From Pseudoduganella sp. (GTDB taxonomy: Bacteria; Pseudomonadota; Gammaproteobacteria; Burkholderiales; Burkholderiaceae_D), in contig JAJTCO010000031.1 in assembly GCA_021323265.1 (NCBI GenBank), forward strand, positions 1 to 64,000: a DNA stretch of 64,000 nucleotides, given 5' to 3'. Shown here in pieces: positions 44,659-54,066 of the stretch; the first letter of the stretch is position 1, and every line of letters begins with the position of its first letter. Below the pieces are notes generated by a model, which saw nothing but the letters and a program-made list of their open reading frames with translations, made no database searches and was not told where the DNA came from. A program made the translations under genes and the position numbers.

Positions 44659-45777
44659 TCAGCCCACTAGCGGGGCATTGCCGAACGGCCGCGCGTCGAG
44701 CGGAATGTCGATCTGGAAGGTGGTGCCCAGCGCCGCCGAACTGGTGACAATGATGCTGCCGCCGTGGCTTTCGGCGACGCGCCGCGCATACGGCAGTCCG
44801 ACGCCCCAGCCGTCCTTCGTGCATTTGCCGCCGCGCGCGCGGCGATACACCTGGAAGATCGCTTCCTGCTCTTCCGCCGGAATCGGCTCACCTTCGTTGT
44901 GCACGGCCAGCTGCACGCGCTGCCCGTTGTGCTTGACGCTCACCTTGATCGGCGTGCCGGGCGCGCTATATTTGATCGCATTGCCCAGCAGGTTTTCCAG
45001 CGCCCGCTGCAATGACGCCCGGCACCAGTAGCCGGGCACCGAGACGAAGTCGACCTGCACCTGCGCCGCGTGGCACTCGATCGCCTGCTGCGCCACTTCG
45101 TAGGCCAACACAGCCATATCGAACTCTTCCAGGTGCAGGGGCAAACGCTCGCCGCCTTCGAACACCATACAGTCAAGCAAGTCGCGCGTCATGCCTTCGA
45201 TGCGGCGCGCATTGGCGACGATGCGCTGCGCCAGCTTGCGCACTTCCGGATGCTCGACCTTGGTTTCGATCACCTGCGCCGCCATGCACATGGACGAGAG
45301 CGGCGTGCGCAGGTCATGCGTGAGCGCGGCAATGAATTGCTCGCGCAGGGCGGACTGGATCAGGGCAAACGCCGTCACGCTCTCGCGGATGGCGCTGTCG
45401 ATCGAGGTGGCGATCGCTTCGCGCTGTTCATGCGAGAGCACCACGCCGCCCTGGTGCAGCATCCTGAACAGGACTTGCCGGAACAGCTGGTACTCGCGGA
45501 TCAGGGTGGTGGTGTCGTAGCCGCTCAGGCGCGCCCGCTCGCCACCGTGCTCCTGGGCAATAACCGCAACGTCGACGCCGCCGACGTGGTAATGCTCCGG
45601 CGTGAGCAGACGGGCCAGACGCTCATAGAATGTCGGCAGCGTATTCAATAAAATGGGCTCGGGTAATTCCCCGGCCTTATGCAGTGTCTCCCGCGCCAAC
45701 TGGCACCAGGCTTCGATCACCTGATTGCGCAGCGCCAGCATCGCCTCCGACAAGGGAGACAGCCCGACCTCAGCCAT
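44659..45777 (-). CDS. Orphan sensor histidine kinase with RsbRD-like N-terminus
   Basis: 372-residue soluble histidine kinase. The N-terminal ~140 residues are all-helical and resemble the RsbRD-type sensory region. They are followed by HisKA with LTHDLRTPLSS (H154) and HATPase_c with ENLLGNAIKYSAPG and GWGVGLPYARRVAESHGG. No membrane segment and no response regulator gene are adjacent, so the partner is unknown. The stop lies two bases beyond element B. Divergent from the membrane protein gene at 45.9 kb. Confidence 0.88.
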   Translation of the reverse strand: MAEVGLSPLSEAMLALRNQVIEAWCQLARETLHKAGELPEPILLNTLPTFYERLARLLTPEHYHVGGVDVAVIAQEHGGERARLSGYDTTTLIREYQLFRQVLFRMLHQGGVVLSHEQREAIATSIDSAIRESVTAFALIQSALREQFIAALTHDLRTPLSSMCMAAQVIETKVEHPEVRKLAQRIVANARRIEGMTRDLLDCMVFEGGERLPLHLEEFDMAVLAYEVAQQAIECHAAQVQVDFVSVPGYWCRASLQRALENLLGNAIKYSAPGTPIKVSVKHNGQRVQLAVHNEGEPIPAEEQEAIFQVYRRARGGKCTKDGWGVGLPYARRVAESHGGSIIVTSSAALGTTFQIDIPLDARPFGNAPLVG

Positions 45778-45890
45778 GAAGCGCCTCCAACAAGTGAATA
45801 GTCAAACGAAAGAATGTGCCGCAGCTTCCTTCATGTCAAGTCGTGGTGGGTTTGCAATATATAATTGACAAGTACAAATTCGGAGCTCGC

Positions 45891-46892
45891 ATGGCCCTTC
45901 ATCTCAGCCGACAACACTGCTTCTCGCTCTTCCTCATCTGTGCGCTGGCAGGGCACCTTGCCCTGTACCGCCTGCCCGGTATGCCGCTCGGGCAACCGGA
46001 GTGGCCTTTGCTGCTGGACCTGTTGGTTACATTCCCTGTTGCGTACTTGCTCATATGCCGCCCTGGCTGGCGCGACTGGCTGAAAAAGTCCGCGGCCCTG
46101 CTCATGCTCGGGCTGGCTTTCGGCAGCCTCGCGATCCCGGATCAGGCCAAGGAGCTGTGGCACGACCTTGACCGCCTCCGCCTGCTGTTGCCTGCCCTGG
46201 CGGTGGTGGCGGAAGCCGGGCTGGTGGCCTGGATGGTGCTGGGCATCCGCCGCATGTTGCGCACCGACGTCAACACGGACCGGGTGCTGGCCCGCGCCAT
46301 TCAGCGCCGCTTCGGCCTGGGAACATCGAGCCGCCTGATGGAATTCGAAGCGCGCGTGTGGTTCTACGGCCTGATCATGCGCCGGGCGCCTGTTTTCGAG
46401 GGCGAGCATTTCTACACGGCCAAAGCGGGCGGCAACGCCAGCAACCAGCTGGCCTGGCTATTCGTGATCGTGTTCGAGATCCCGCTGGTGCACATGCTGC
46501 TGCATTTCGTGTGGTCGCCGAGCGCAGCCTGGGTGGCGACGGGGCTGACGATCTGGGGCTTGGTCTACCTGCTCGCGGATTACCGCGCCACGCTGGTGCG
46601 GCCGGTGTCGCTGGAGGCAGGCGCGCTGCACGTGCGCTGCGGTGCGCTATCGAGCGATGCCGTGATCCCGTACGCCGACATCGTGACGGCAGCACGCGTC
46701 GCGCATGCGCAGCGCCGCCTGCCGGGCAAGCGCTACTTCCGCCACCTGGGCGACATGAATGTGGAGATCACGCTGCGCGAGGGTAGCGCGCTGCCGACGC
46801 TGTTGGGCGGCCCCAAGGCGTCCACCCACGCCGTGCTGGGCGTGGACGATCCGGATCGATTCGTGAACGCGCTGCGCGCGCGGCTTACCTGA
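45891..46892 (+). CDS. Uncharacterised membrane protein
   Basis: I do not recognise this 333-residue protein. About six hydrophobic segments occur, around 10-30, 38-55, 62-78, 93-118, 180-205 and 208-226. A soluble C-terminal part (about 230-333) looks like a PH-type beta domain (GALSSDAVIPYADIVTAAR, then VEITLREGSALPTLLGGPKA). ATG 45891 is chosen because GGAG lies five bases before it. The gene is divergent from the orphan histidine kinase and its 3' end overlaps the convergent corA by eight bases. Confidence 0.75.
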   Translation: MALHLSRQHCFSLFLICALAGHLALYRLPGMPLGQPEWPLLLDLLVTFPVAYLLICRPGWRDWLKKSAALLMLGLAFGSLAIPDQAKELWHDLDRLRLLLPALAVVAEAGLVAWMVLGIRRMLRTDVNTDRVLARAIQRRFGLGTSSRLMEFEARVWFYGLIMRRAPVFEGEHFYTAKAGGNASNQLAWLFVIVFEIPLVHMLLHFVWSPSAAWVATGLTIWGLVYLLADYRATLVRPVSLEAGALHVRCGALSSDAVIPYADIVTAARVAHAQRRLPGKRYFRHLGDMNVEITLREGSALPTLLGGPKASTHAVLGVDDPDRFVNALRARLT

Positions 46893-47850
46893 GCCAGCCG
46901 CGCCGGCGGAAGTACATCAACGGCGCCGCCGCGCTGACGATCATCAGGCCCCAGGCCCACGGATAACCGAGGTGCCACTTCAGTTCCGGCATGAAGTCGA
47001 AGTTCATGCCGTACACGGACGCGATCAGGGTCGGCGGCAGGAAAGCCACGGAGGCCACGGAGAAGATCTTGATGATCTTGTTCTGGTTAATGTTGATGAA
47101 GCCGACCGTGGCATCCATCAGGAAGTTGATCTTGTCGAACAGGAAGGACGTGTGGCCATCCAGCGATTCGATATCGCGCAGGATCTGGCGCGCTTCCTCG
47201 AACTGGTCGGAATTGAGCAGGCGGCCGCGCATCAGGAACGATACCGCGCGCCGCGTATCCATCATGTTGCGGCGGATACGGCCATTCAAGTCTTCTTCGT
47301 GGGCGATGGCGCTCAGGGCATCGGCCGCGTCGCGGTCGGTGAATTCTTCCTGCAGCACGCGGCCGGACACCTCTTCCAGCTTCTGGTAGATGCCTTCCAG
47401 CGCATCGGCCGAATACTCGGCGTCGGTGGCGTACAGGTCCAGCAGCACGTCCATGTAGTCGGCGATCGATCCGGGACGCGAACGGGCGCGCATGCGCACC
47501 AGACGGAACACGGGCAGGTCGTCCGTGTGGACCGAGAACAGCATTTTCTTGGCCAGGATGAACGCCACCGTGACCACGCGCGACGGGCCTTCGTCTTCTT
47601 CCAGCAGGAAATCGGTACGCAGGTGGAGGTCGCCGTTTTCCGCCTCGTAGTAACGGGCGGAGGCTTCGATGTCCTTGACTTCGTCTTCGCCAGGGAGGAT
47701 CACGCCATAGATGGACTTGACCCAGGCGCGCTCGTCTTCCGTCGGGTCCGTCAGGTCGACCCAGACCGGTGCCGCTTGCTCAAGGTCTTCGCGCGTCTCA
47801 ATGGGCACCTGGTTGAGCCGGCCATTTTGTAAAACGAATACATTGATCAT
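46885..47850 (-). CDS. corA: CorA family magnesium/cobalt transporter
   Basis: 321-residue divalent-cation channel of the CorA family. A long cytoplasmic N-terminal domain, a stalk helix, and two C-terminal membrane helices are joined by a loop holding the selectivity motif YGMNFDFMPEL (GMN). The basic C-terminus is FRRRGWLR. ATG 47850 is used, rather than a TTG two codons upstream. Separated from the small envelope gene by a 121-base gap with hairpins. CorC/YbeX is encoded far away at 4 kb. Confidence 0.94.
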   Translation of the reverse strand: MINVFVLQNGRLNQVPIETREDLEQAAPVWVDLTDPTEDERAWVKSIYGVILPGEDEVKDIEASARYYEAENGDLHLRTDFLLEEDEGPSRVVTVAFILAKKMLFSVHTDDLPVFRLVRMRARSRPGSIADYMDVLLDLYATDAEYSADALEGIYQKLEEVSGRVLQEEFTDRDAADALSAIAHEEDLNGRIRRNMMDTRRAVSFLMRGRLLNSDQFEEARQILRDIESLDGHTSFLFDKINFLMDATVGFININQNKIIKIFSVASVAFLPPTLIASVYGMNFDFMPELKWHLGYPWAWGLMIVSAAAPLMYFRRRGWLR

Positions 47851-47971
47851 AGGCAATCTCAGCCGGACAGGGGGTGTAGAGCGCGGGTTCTAAAAAACTT
47901 CGCAAGTGTACCCGCAAAGGGGCGGCCGCTGCCACCCCTCGCAGCATTTTTTTAAACCCGTCAGGGGCTGG

Positions 47972-48334
47972 TCAACGGGTCGCGCGCTCGATGGCGCGGT
48001 CGGTGGCGCCCTGCGGGACTTCCGGCGCCGGCTTGGGCGGCGCCTTGGGGGCTTCGACGCCGCGCGTGTCGTGGATCTCGATGACCTTGCCCTGCCCGGC
48101 GCAGTCGGTGTTGGAGACCACGGTCTTGCCATTGATGACACACTTGCGCAGGGGCGCCGCCGGCGTGGCGGCCGGCGCCGTCACTTCGGCCGCCTTGGCG
48201 CGCGCCTTGTCGAGGCCCACGGCAAACAGGTTGCGCTCCTGGCGCATGGAAATCAGCGCGAACGCCGCCGCCGCGCCCAGCACGCCCATGATGACCGCCA
48301 CGGCGATCAGGCTGATACCCTTTTGTCGCTTCAT
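47972..48334 (-). CDS. Small membrane-anchored protein with DUF4124-like segment
   Basis: 120-residue protein with a single N-terminal membrane helix (about 7-28) and an outward part with two cysteines in RKCVINGKTVVSNTDCAGQG, resembling the short DUF4124 motif found in many betaproteobacterial envelope proteins. Proline-rich C-terminus. Its start overlaps the mtgA stop by four bases, so it is the last gene of the tonB–aroE–mtgA group. Function unknown. Confidence 0.75.
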   Translation of the reverse strand: MKRQKGISLIAVAVIMGVLGAAAAFALISMRQERNLFAVGLDKARAKAAEVTAPAATPAAPLRKCVINGKTVVSNTDCAGQGKVIEIHDTRGVEAPKAPPKPAPEVPQGATDRAIERATR

Positions 48335-49026
48335 GGCAGCTCCGCCGAGTTCATTCGTTGCATGATGATGCCAGTGCGGCGCGCCAGGTAGGCCGACTCG
48401 CGGTGGGCATCGTAATATTTCGGGCGCGGCAGCATGACCGCCAGCCGCGCCGCCTGCTCCGCCCCCAGTTTCGCAGCCGGGATGCGGTAATAGTGGCGCG
48501 CCGCCGCCTCGGCACCGTAGATGCCGCGCCCGAATTCCGCCACATTCAGGTAGATCTCGAAGATGCGGCGCTTGTCCATCAGCATCTCCAGCATGTATGT
48601 GATGATCAGCTCCTGCCCCTTGCGCAGGTAGCTGCGCGAGCCGGACAGGAACAGGTTCTTGGCCAGTTGCTGCGTGATGGTGGAACCGCCGTGCACCTTG
48701 GCCTTCTTTTTCTTCTTTTGCTGGTTGTGTTCGTAGGCCTTCTGCACCGCTTCCCAATCCACGCCCTCGTGGTCGGCAAAGTTGGCGTCTTCGGACGCGA
48801 TGATGGCGCGCTTCAGGTTGGGCGAAATGGCCTTGTAATCGACCCACATCTGCTTGACGCGCGCCTTCGGGTCCTTCTCCTGCATGGCGTCCTGCTGCGC
48901 ACGCATGAAGGCCGTCATGCTCGGGTTATGGTCGACCCACCACCATATCTGCACGAAGAAATACAACTGCACCGCGAGGAAAATCGCGACCGGCACGATG
49001 ATGAACCATTTCAGCTTCTTGATCAT
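48331..49026 (-). CDS. mtgA: Monofunctional biosynthetic peptidoglycan transglycosylase
   Basis: GT51-family glycosyltransferase that polymerises lipid II. The 231-residue product has an N-terminal membrane anchor (about 7-28), the catalytic Glu in AIIASEDANFADHEGVDW, and GGSTITQQLAKNLFLSG and RKGQELIITYMLE. ATG 49026 overlaps the aroE stop. The aroE–mtgA order is common in betaproteobacteria. Confidence 0.95.
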   Translation of the reverse strand: MIKKLKWFIIVPVAIFLAVQLYFFVQIWWWVDHNPSMTAFMRAQQDAMQEKDPKARVKQMWVDYKAISPNLKRAIIASEDANFADHEGVDWEAVQKAYEHNQQKKKKKAKVHGGSTITQQLAKNLFLSGSRSYLRKGQELIITYMLEMLMDKRRIFEIYLNVAEFGRGIYGAEAAARHYYRIPAAKLGAEQAARLAVMLPRPKYYDAHRESAYLARRTGIIMQRMNSAELP

Positions 49027-49844
49027 AGCTTGGCACGCAGTTGCTGCAGTACGTCTGCGGTGTGCGGGCGCACGCCGCGCCAGGCCAGGAAGGCTTCCGC
49101 CGCCTGCTCCACCAGCATGCCCAGGCCGTCGCGCACGATGGCGCCGTGGCGGGCGGCAAACTGCATGAAGACGGTGGGCTGGGCGCCGTACATCATGTCC
49201 AGCGCCAGCGCACCGGGCGCGAAGACAGACGCCGGCACCGGCGGCAGGTCGGCGTTCAGGCTGGCGGAGGTGGCGTTGATGACGATGTCGAAGGCGCCCT
49301 GCACATCGGCGTAGCCGCAGGCGGACAGCACGCCGGGACCTGCCAGGGCGCCGAATTGTTCGGCCAGCGCCTGGGCGGTGGCCACGGTACGGTTGGCGAT
49401 CAGCAGCGCTGCGGGGCGGTGTTCCAGGATGGGCAGCACGACGCCGCGTGCGGCGCCGCCCGCGCCCAGCAGCAGCACGCGCTTGCCGGCCAGCGGCACG
49501 CCGGCGTTGTGCACGATGTCGGCCACCAGGCCGGCGCCATCGGTGTTGTCGCCCGTGATGCTGCCGTCGTCGCCGAAGATCAGGGTGTTGACGGCGCCTG
49601 CCGCCTGGGCGCGCACGGTCAGTGCGCCGGCCAGCTTGTGCGCTTCCAGCTTGAAGGGCACGGTGACGTTGGCGCCCTTGCCGCCTTCGGCAATGAAGGC
49701 GTGCACGGCGGCCGCAAAGCCATCGAGCGGCGCCAGGCGCTTTTCGTACGTCAGCTGCTGGCCGGTCTGCGCCGCATAGGCGGCGTGGATGTCCGGCGAC
49801 TTGCTGTGGGCAATCGGGTTGCCGAAAACGCAGTACTTGTCCAT
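49023..49844 (-). CDS. aroE: Shikimate dehydrogenase
   Basis: NADPH-dependent reduction of 3-dehydroshikimate in aromatic amino-acid synthesis. The 273-residue product has the shikimate-binding NPIAHSKSPDIHAAYA, NVTVPFK with catalytic Lys, GDNTDGAG, and the nucleotide-binding LLLGAGGAARGV. ATG 49844 overlaps the stop of the TonB-like gene by one base. Confidence 0.96.
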   Translation of the reverse strand: MDKYCVFGNPIAHSKSPDIHAAYAAQTGQQLTYEKRLAPLDGFAAAVHAFIAEGGKGANVTVPFKLEAHKLAGALTVRAQAAGAVNTLIFGDDGSITGDNTDGAGLVADIVHNAGVPLAGKRVLLLGAGGAARGVVLPILEHRPAALLIANRTVATAQALAEQFGALAGPGVLSACGYADVQGAFDIVINATSASLNADLPPVPASVFAPGALALDMMYGAQPTVFMQFAARHGAIVRDGLGMLVEQAAEAFLAWRGVRPHTADVLQQLRAKL

Positions 49845-50728
49845 TATTGGGCGCCGCCGGTCAGGTTGGCTTCCATCTTCTCCTCGCGCGTAAACTTGAA
49901 GGTGGTGATGATGACCCACAGGTCGTCGCGTTCATGCGACAGCATGTTCGGCGGGAAGCGCCCGAACGGCGCGGCGCGGCGCACGATGTTGACCGCCGCC
50001 GCGTCCAGCGCCGGGTTGCCGGAGCTGCGTTCGACGCGGATGCCGCCCTCTTTCATATAGATGCTGCCGTCCATGAAGATCGGGATGTACAGCACCAGTT
50101 CGCCGTACAACTTCTTGCCGTTCTTCTGCGGGAAATTCAGGGTGCCGATCTCTTCCACGCGGCGCTGGAAGGTCTTGTAATACATCGCATAGCCCACCTC
50201 ACGCGTGCTGGGCGTGATCATGGTCTTCTTGGGACGCTTGTTCTGGTCTTCGATGGTTTGCGTGATTTCGGCCACGCTGCGGGCGATGGCCTTGCTGCTT
50301 TCGATCAGGTCGGCGCCGGTGCGCTGCGGGTCAGTCTGTTTCTTTTCCGTCACAGGCGGCGCCGACAGCGGGCTCTTTTTCAGCTGCGTCAGCAGGTTTT
50401 TCTGCCGTTCTTCCAGTTCCTGCATGTAGCGCTGGGAGGCCTGGATGCTTTCCCCCGTCTCCATGCGCCGCATGTCGGGCAGCGGCGACTTGGCGCGCCC
50501 GGCGTCGGCGTTGCCGCCGCCGTCCAGGTTCGCCTGCGCCAGGGCGTCCGCCTTGAGCGGCTTGGCGGCGTGCTTGGCGTTGACCAGGATGACTTCCAGG
50601 CCGGGGTCGGTCGGCTCGACCTTGAAGGCTTTGGGCGCGACAAAGTGCACCATCAGCGCCGCGGCGTGCACCGCCACCGACACGGCGGAGGCGATCACAA
50701 GGAACTGGTTTTCTTTGAAATACTTCAC
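49844..50728 (-). CDS. TonB family protein
   Basis: 294-residue energy-transducing protein. One N-terminal membrane helix (about 10-30) precedes a long linker that is less proline-rich than classical TonB, and a C-terminal TonB domain (about 195-290) with VELVLYIPIFMDGSIYMKEGGIR-like strands and PFGRFPPNM. No exbB/exbD genes are nearby. It is first in the tonB–aroE–mtgA group, preceded by the repeat element C. Confidence 0.85.
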   Translation of the reverse strand: MKYFKENQFLVIASAVSVAVHAAALMVHFVAPKAFKVEPTDPGLEVILVNAKHAAKPLKADALAQANLDGGGNADAGRAKSPLPDMRRMETGESIQASQRYMQELEERQKNLLTQLKKSPLSAPPVTEKKQTDPQRTGADLIESSKAIARSVAEITQTIEDQNKRPKKTMITPSTREVGYAMYYKTFQRRVEEIGTLNFPQKNGKKLYGELVLYIPIFMDGSIYMKEGGIRVERSSGNPALDAAAVNIVRRAAPFGRFPPNMLSHERDDLWVIITTFKFTREEKMEANLTGGAQ

Positions 50729-50773
50729 GCGCTGGAATCTGGATGATGCTTTTGGGAATCTGCATTCTACGCC

Positions 50774-50875
50774 AAACCCGGTAGTGCAGGGTCAGACCCG
50801 AGGGTCAGACCCTGGTACGCGGCGGCCGCAGGCCTGGGGGCTGACCCTTGGGTCTGCCCCCGATTTGCCGGGTTT
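50774..50875. repeat. Palindromic intergenic element, copy C (longest)
   Basis: Outer arms AAACCCGG (50774-50781) and CCGGGTTT (50868-50875) enclose two copies of GGGTCAGACCC (50789-50799, 50802-50812) and a third imperfect pair GGGGGCTGACCC and GGGTCTGCCCCC. It lies between the RNase II-like gene and the TonB-like gene on the same strand. The TAA stop of the RNase gene is formed at its outer arm. Confidence 0.75.
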
Positions 50876-52907
50876 ACTGGGGACCGGGTTCCGTCACCAC
50901 CGCTTCGCTCACCAGCGACGCTTCCTCGGCATCGGCTTCGGTCGGCAGCGCCGGGTCGGCCGGCGCCTCTTCCTCGTCCAGCTCCGGCTCGGGTTCGGCC
51001 GGCAGCATGACCGAGCCTTCCTGCAGGCGCGTCTCGATGGTCAGGTCCACCTCGTCCCAGCGCAGCACGTCCAGCTTGACGTGGGCGCCGCGTGCCACGG
51101 CCGGCATGCCGGGCAGGCGCACGATCAGCGGAATGTCCGCCAGGCGCAACACTTCATCCTTCAGCACCACGGCCTCCACTTCCTTGGCATCGTGCTGGCC
51201 CAGCCAGCGCAGGCACCAGTAGCGCTCCATATTGGACTGGAAGTCCGCGTACGCCGCGTAGGCCGCGTCGAACGCGGACACGATGGCGAACAGGTTGGCA
51301 TCCTTGTGCTTGAACGGCGCCACCATCGGGGCCGTCACGCCGTGCGAGGCGCAGGCCAGGATCTGCCACTGGTTCACCAGGTCGGTATAGCGGCGCAGCG
51401 GCGAGGTCGACCACGCGTACTGGTCCACGCCCAGGCCCTGGTGCGGCGCCGCCTGCGTCATCATGCGCACCTGCATCTTGGCGGCCCAGCCGCCCACGCC
51501 CTGGCCCTGCGTGCGGTAAATGCCCGGCACGCCATGCTCGTGCATCAGCTTGCCCCAGGTGCTGTTGGCGAAGATCATCAGCTCGGCCACGATCTTGTCC
51601 AGCGGCGCGCCGCGCTTGCGGCGGGTGATGGTGACCACGTCGTCTTCCACGTAGAAGTTGAAGTCGACGCGGTTGTTCTGTTCCGGTTTCAGGCCGAACG
51701 CTTCGCGCTTGACCATGCGGCCCGCTTCCAGGTGCTGGGCCCAGGCCCATAGCAAGGTCAGCTCGGCCTTGCGCGGGTAGTCGCCGGCGCCGCTGGCCAG
51801 GGTTTCCTCGTTGACCAGTTCGTCCAGCGTGTTGTGGCGCAGGTTGTTGGCAATGGGCACCAGTTCGGCCCGGGTTTCCGTCGACAGCACCGACCAGTCG
51901 GACGGGTCGAGCACGGCGTACAGCGACAGCGCGGGGCAGGTCTTGCCCTCGGCCAGGGTGTACGCGTCGACAATGTTATCGGGCAGCATGGTGATCTTGT
52001 CGCCCGGCATATACACGGTGGACATGCGGTTGCGCGCAATCTTGTCGATCGCGTCGTCGGGCTTGATGCCCAGGCCCGGCGCGGCGATGTGAATGCCCAC
52101 GCGCACCTTGCCGTCGGGCTGGTGCGCCACGGAGAAGGCGTCGTCGATCTCGGTGGTGGTCACGTCGTCGATCGAGAACGCTTCCACCGCCGCCAGCGGC
52201 AGGTTGGCTGGGGCGGCCGGCACCGGCAGCTCGGGGAAGCCGTGGCCTTTCGGGAAGTTCTCGAACAGGAACTTCGACATGTGCAGGTCCTTCGGCGCCT
52301 TGATGCCGCCGGTGGACAGCATCAGGCGCGCCGGCGTGGTGTGCATCTCGTTGGCGGCCTGCTCCAGTGCCTTGTATTCGATGGTGTTCTTGTCCGGCTT
52401 GAACAGCAGCTGCTGCACGATGTTCTGCATCGACGCCGGCAGCTTGCCGGCCTTCAGCTCGTCGGCATACTGGCCCTGGATGATGGCTTGCTGCTTTTTC
52501 TTCTCGATGCCCGCCAGCGCCGCCTTCAGCGTCTGCTCCGGCGCCTTCTTGTAGCGGCCGCGGCCCTTCTTGTGGAAGTAGATCGGCGCCGAATGCAGGC
52601 TCAGGATCAGGCCGGCCGCTTCCGCCGCCTGCGGGGCATGGCCGAAGTACTCCGCGCCCAGTTCGGCGAAGCCGAATTCCTCTTCGCCCGCCACTTCCCA
52701 CAGGAAGTCCAGGTCCACGTCGGCGGCAATGGCCTTGGCCTGCTCCAGCAGCTCCGCCGGCGACGGCTTGTCGAACTGCAGCATCACGTCCTTGGTTTTC
52801 ACCTTGTTGCGCTTGCCGCTGGCCATTTCCACCTGGTAGGCCTCGCCCGCTTGCGACAGCACGCTGCCTACCTTGAAATCGCCCGATTCTTCAAAAAATA
52901 CATTCAT
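50874..52907 (-). CDS. RNase II/RNase R family exoribonuclease
   Basis: 677-residue 3'-5' exoribonuclease of the RNB family. The catalytic RNB domain includes DDVTTTEIDDAFSV with acidic metal ligands, GIHIAAPG, RMSTVYMPG and the SPLRRYTDLVNQW signature. The N-terminal region is atypical for E. coli RNase II, and the last ~40 residues are an acidic tail. It may be the RNase II-like enzyme typical of this order. Its start overlaps the ubiC stop. Confidence 0.9.
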   Translation of the reverse strand: MNVFFEESGDFKVGSVLSQAGEAYQVEMASGKRNKVKTKDVMLQFDKPSPAELLEQAKAIAADVDLDFLWEVAGEEEFGFAELGAEYFGHAPQAAEAAGLILSLHSAPIYFHKKGRGRYKKAPEQTLKAALAGIEKKKQQAIIQGQYADELKAGKLPASMQNIVQQLLFKPDKNTIEYKALEQAANEMHTTPARLMLSTGGIKAPKDLHMSKFLFENFPKGHGFPELPVPAAPANLPLAAVEAFSIDDVTTTEIDDAFSVAHQPDGKVRVGIHIAAPGLGIKPDDAIDKIARNRMSTVYMPGDKITMLPDNIVDAYTLAEGKTCPALSLYAVLDPSDWSVLSTETRAELVPIANNLRHNTLDELVNEETLASGAGDYPRKAELTLLWAWAQHLEAGRMVKREAFGLKPEQNNRVDFNFYVEDDVVTITRRKRGAPLDKIVAELMIFANSTWGKLMHEHGVPGIYRTQGQGVGGWAAKMQVRMMTQAAPHQGLGVDQYAWSTSPLRRYTDLVNQWQILACASHGVTAPMVAPFKHKDANLFAIVSAFDAAYAAYADFQSNMERYWCLRWLGQHDAKEVEAVVLKDEVLRLADIPLIVRLPGMPAVARGAHVKLDVLRWDEVDLTIETRLQEGSVMLPAEPEPELDEEEAPADPALPTEADAEEASLVSEAVVTEPGPQ

Positions 52908-53488
52908 TTCACGTTGTTCCTGTGGAGCTTGAGCACCGGCGGCAGGAAGACCTCGGTTACAAGCAAAGTTCCTTTGTGGCGCCGATACAGGCAGCGCCGC
53001 GCATACAGTAAAGCCTCATCCGGTGCCGCGCCGCCCTGCGCCGCCATCGCGGCACGGGCGCGCAGGGCCAGCGGATGGCTGGCGCGCAAGCGCGCAAATT
53101 CCAGGTCGCCGCGCCGCACCTGCGGGTCGCCGAACAGCGTACTGCCGAGCGAGCGTTCGCCCAGGGCGCTGAACAGCGGCCAGTCCGAGGCGTCGGCCGA
53201 CATCGGCACCACGGTGTGGGCGAAGACGACAGGCGTATTATCACACCGCAGCAACACTTCCCTCTCCCACACGCGGCCGGGGCGGTGGTAGCCGATGGCG
53301 TTGGCTTCGTCGGCCAGGCAGATCGCCGTGTCCTGGTGCAGCAGCTGCACGCGGAACGCGTCGCTGTGCGCCTTGAGCTTGGCGGTCAGCGAGCCGCCTC
53401 CGGCCAGCCAGTGGCGGTAGGGATGCGGGGCATTCGTCGCGAGCACGTGACCGTGCCAGTTGGCCTGGCGCAGCGATTGTCCCTTCAT
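52904..53488 (-). CDS. ubiC: Chorismate--pyruvate lyase
   Basis: Makes 4-hydroxybenzoate from chorismate for ubiquinone. The 194-residue product has the family features WLAGGGSLTAKL, VQLLHQ, VWEREVLLRC and LGERSLGSTLFGDP, and ends in VTEVFLPPVL. ATG 53488 (MKGQSLRQA) overlaps the yqiA stop by four bases; upstream in-frame codons would add a basic leader. Confidence 0.93.
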   Translation of the reverse strand: MKGQSLRQANWHGHVLATNAPHPYRHWLAGGGSLTAKLKAHSDAFRVQLLHQDTAICLADEANAIGYHRPGRVWEREVLLRCDNTPVVFAHTVVPMSADASDWPLFSALGERSLGSTLFGDPQVRRGDLEFARLRASHPLALRARAAMAAQGGAAPDEALLYARRCLYRRHKGTLLVTEVFLPPVLKLHRNNVK

Positions 53489-54066
53489 CGCGCCCCGCCG
53501 CCGATGCCGCAAAATGCCAGCACTTCATCGAGGTAATCCGCGTATTCGCTGATGGCGTGGTCGCTGCCCTGCACCACTTTCTGGCAGGCGCCGGGATAGT
53601 GGTTCACCATGTCGCGGTAATCGAGCACTTCGTCGCCCGTGCAGGCGAGCAGGAAATAGCGTTCGGGGTGGCTGATGCGAGGTACGGCCAGCGCGCGCAG
53701 TTCCTCTATATATTCACGCTTGAATTCGAACGGCTGGTCCGAATGGTAGGCGGTGGTGACGCCGACGTGCTGGTCCAGGTCCAGCATCGGCACCACGGCG
53801 GGATTCAGGAGGACGGCGCGGCAGCCAAGCTGCTCGGCCATCCAGGTGGCGTAGTAGCCGCCCAGCGAGGAGCCGATGATGGCCAGGTCACCGGCCGGCA
53901 CGCCTTGCACCAGGCCGAACGCCAGTTCCATCGCCAGGCGCGGGCTGGCCGGCAGCTGGGGACAGAGGAACTCCGCAGCGCGGCCAAGCTGCGCCATCCG
54001 CTCCCCGGTCAGCCGTGCCTTCATCGACAGCGGCGAGGAACGGAAGCCATGCAGGTACAGGATCAT
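53485..54066 (-). CDS. yqiA: YqiA/YcfP family alpha/beta-fold esterase
   Basis: 193-residue alpha/beta hydrolase. It opens with ILYLHGFRSSPLS, has the nucleophile elbow IIGSSLGGYYA, and the acid/His positions near LACTGDEVLDY and GSDHAISEY. E. coli YqiA has esterase activity on short acyl esters; its physiological role is unknown. Its ATG overlaps the mpl stop by one base. Confidence 0.91.
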   Translation of the reverse strand: MILYLHGFRSSPLSMKARLTGERMAQLGRAAEFLCPQLPASPRLAMELAFGLVQGVPAGDLAIIGSSLGGYYATWMAEQLGCRAVLLNPAVVPMLDLDQHVGVTTAYHSDQPFEFKREYIEELRALAVPRISHPERYFLLACTGDEVLDYRDMVNHYPGACQKVVQGSDHAISEYADYLDEVLAFCGIGGGAR

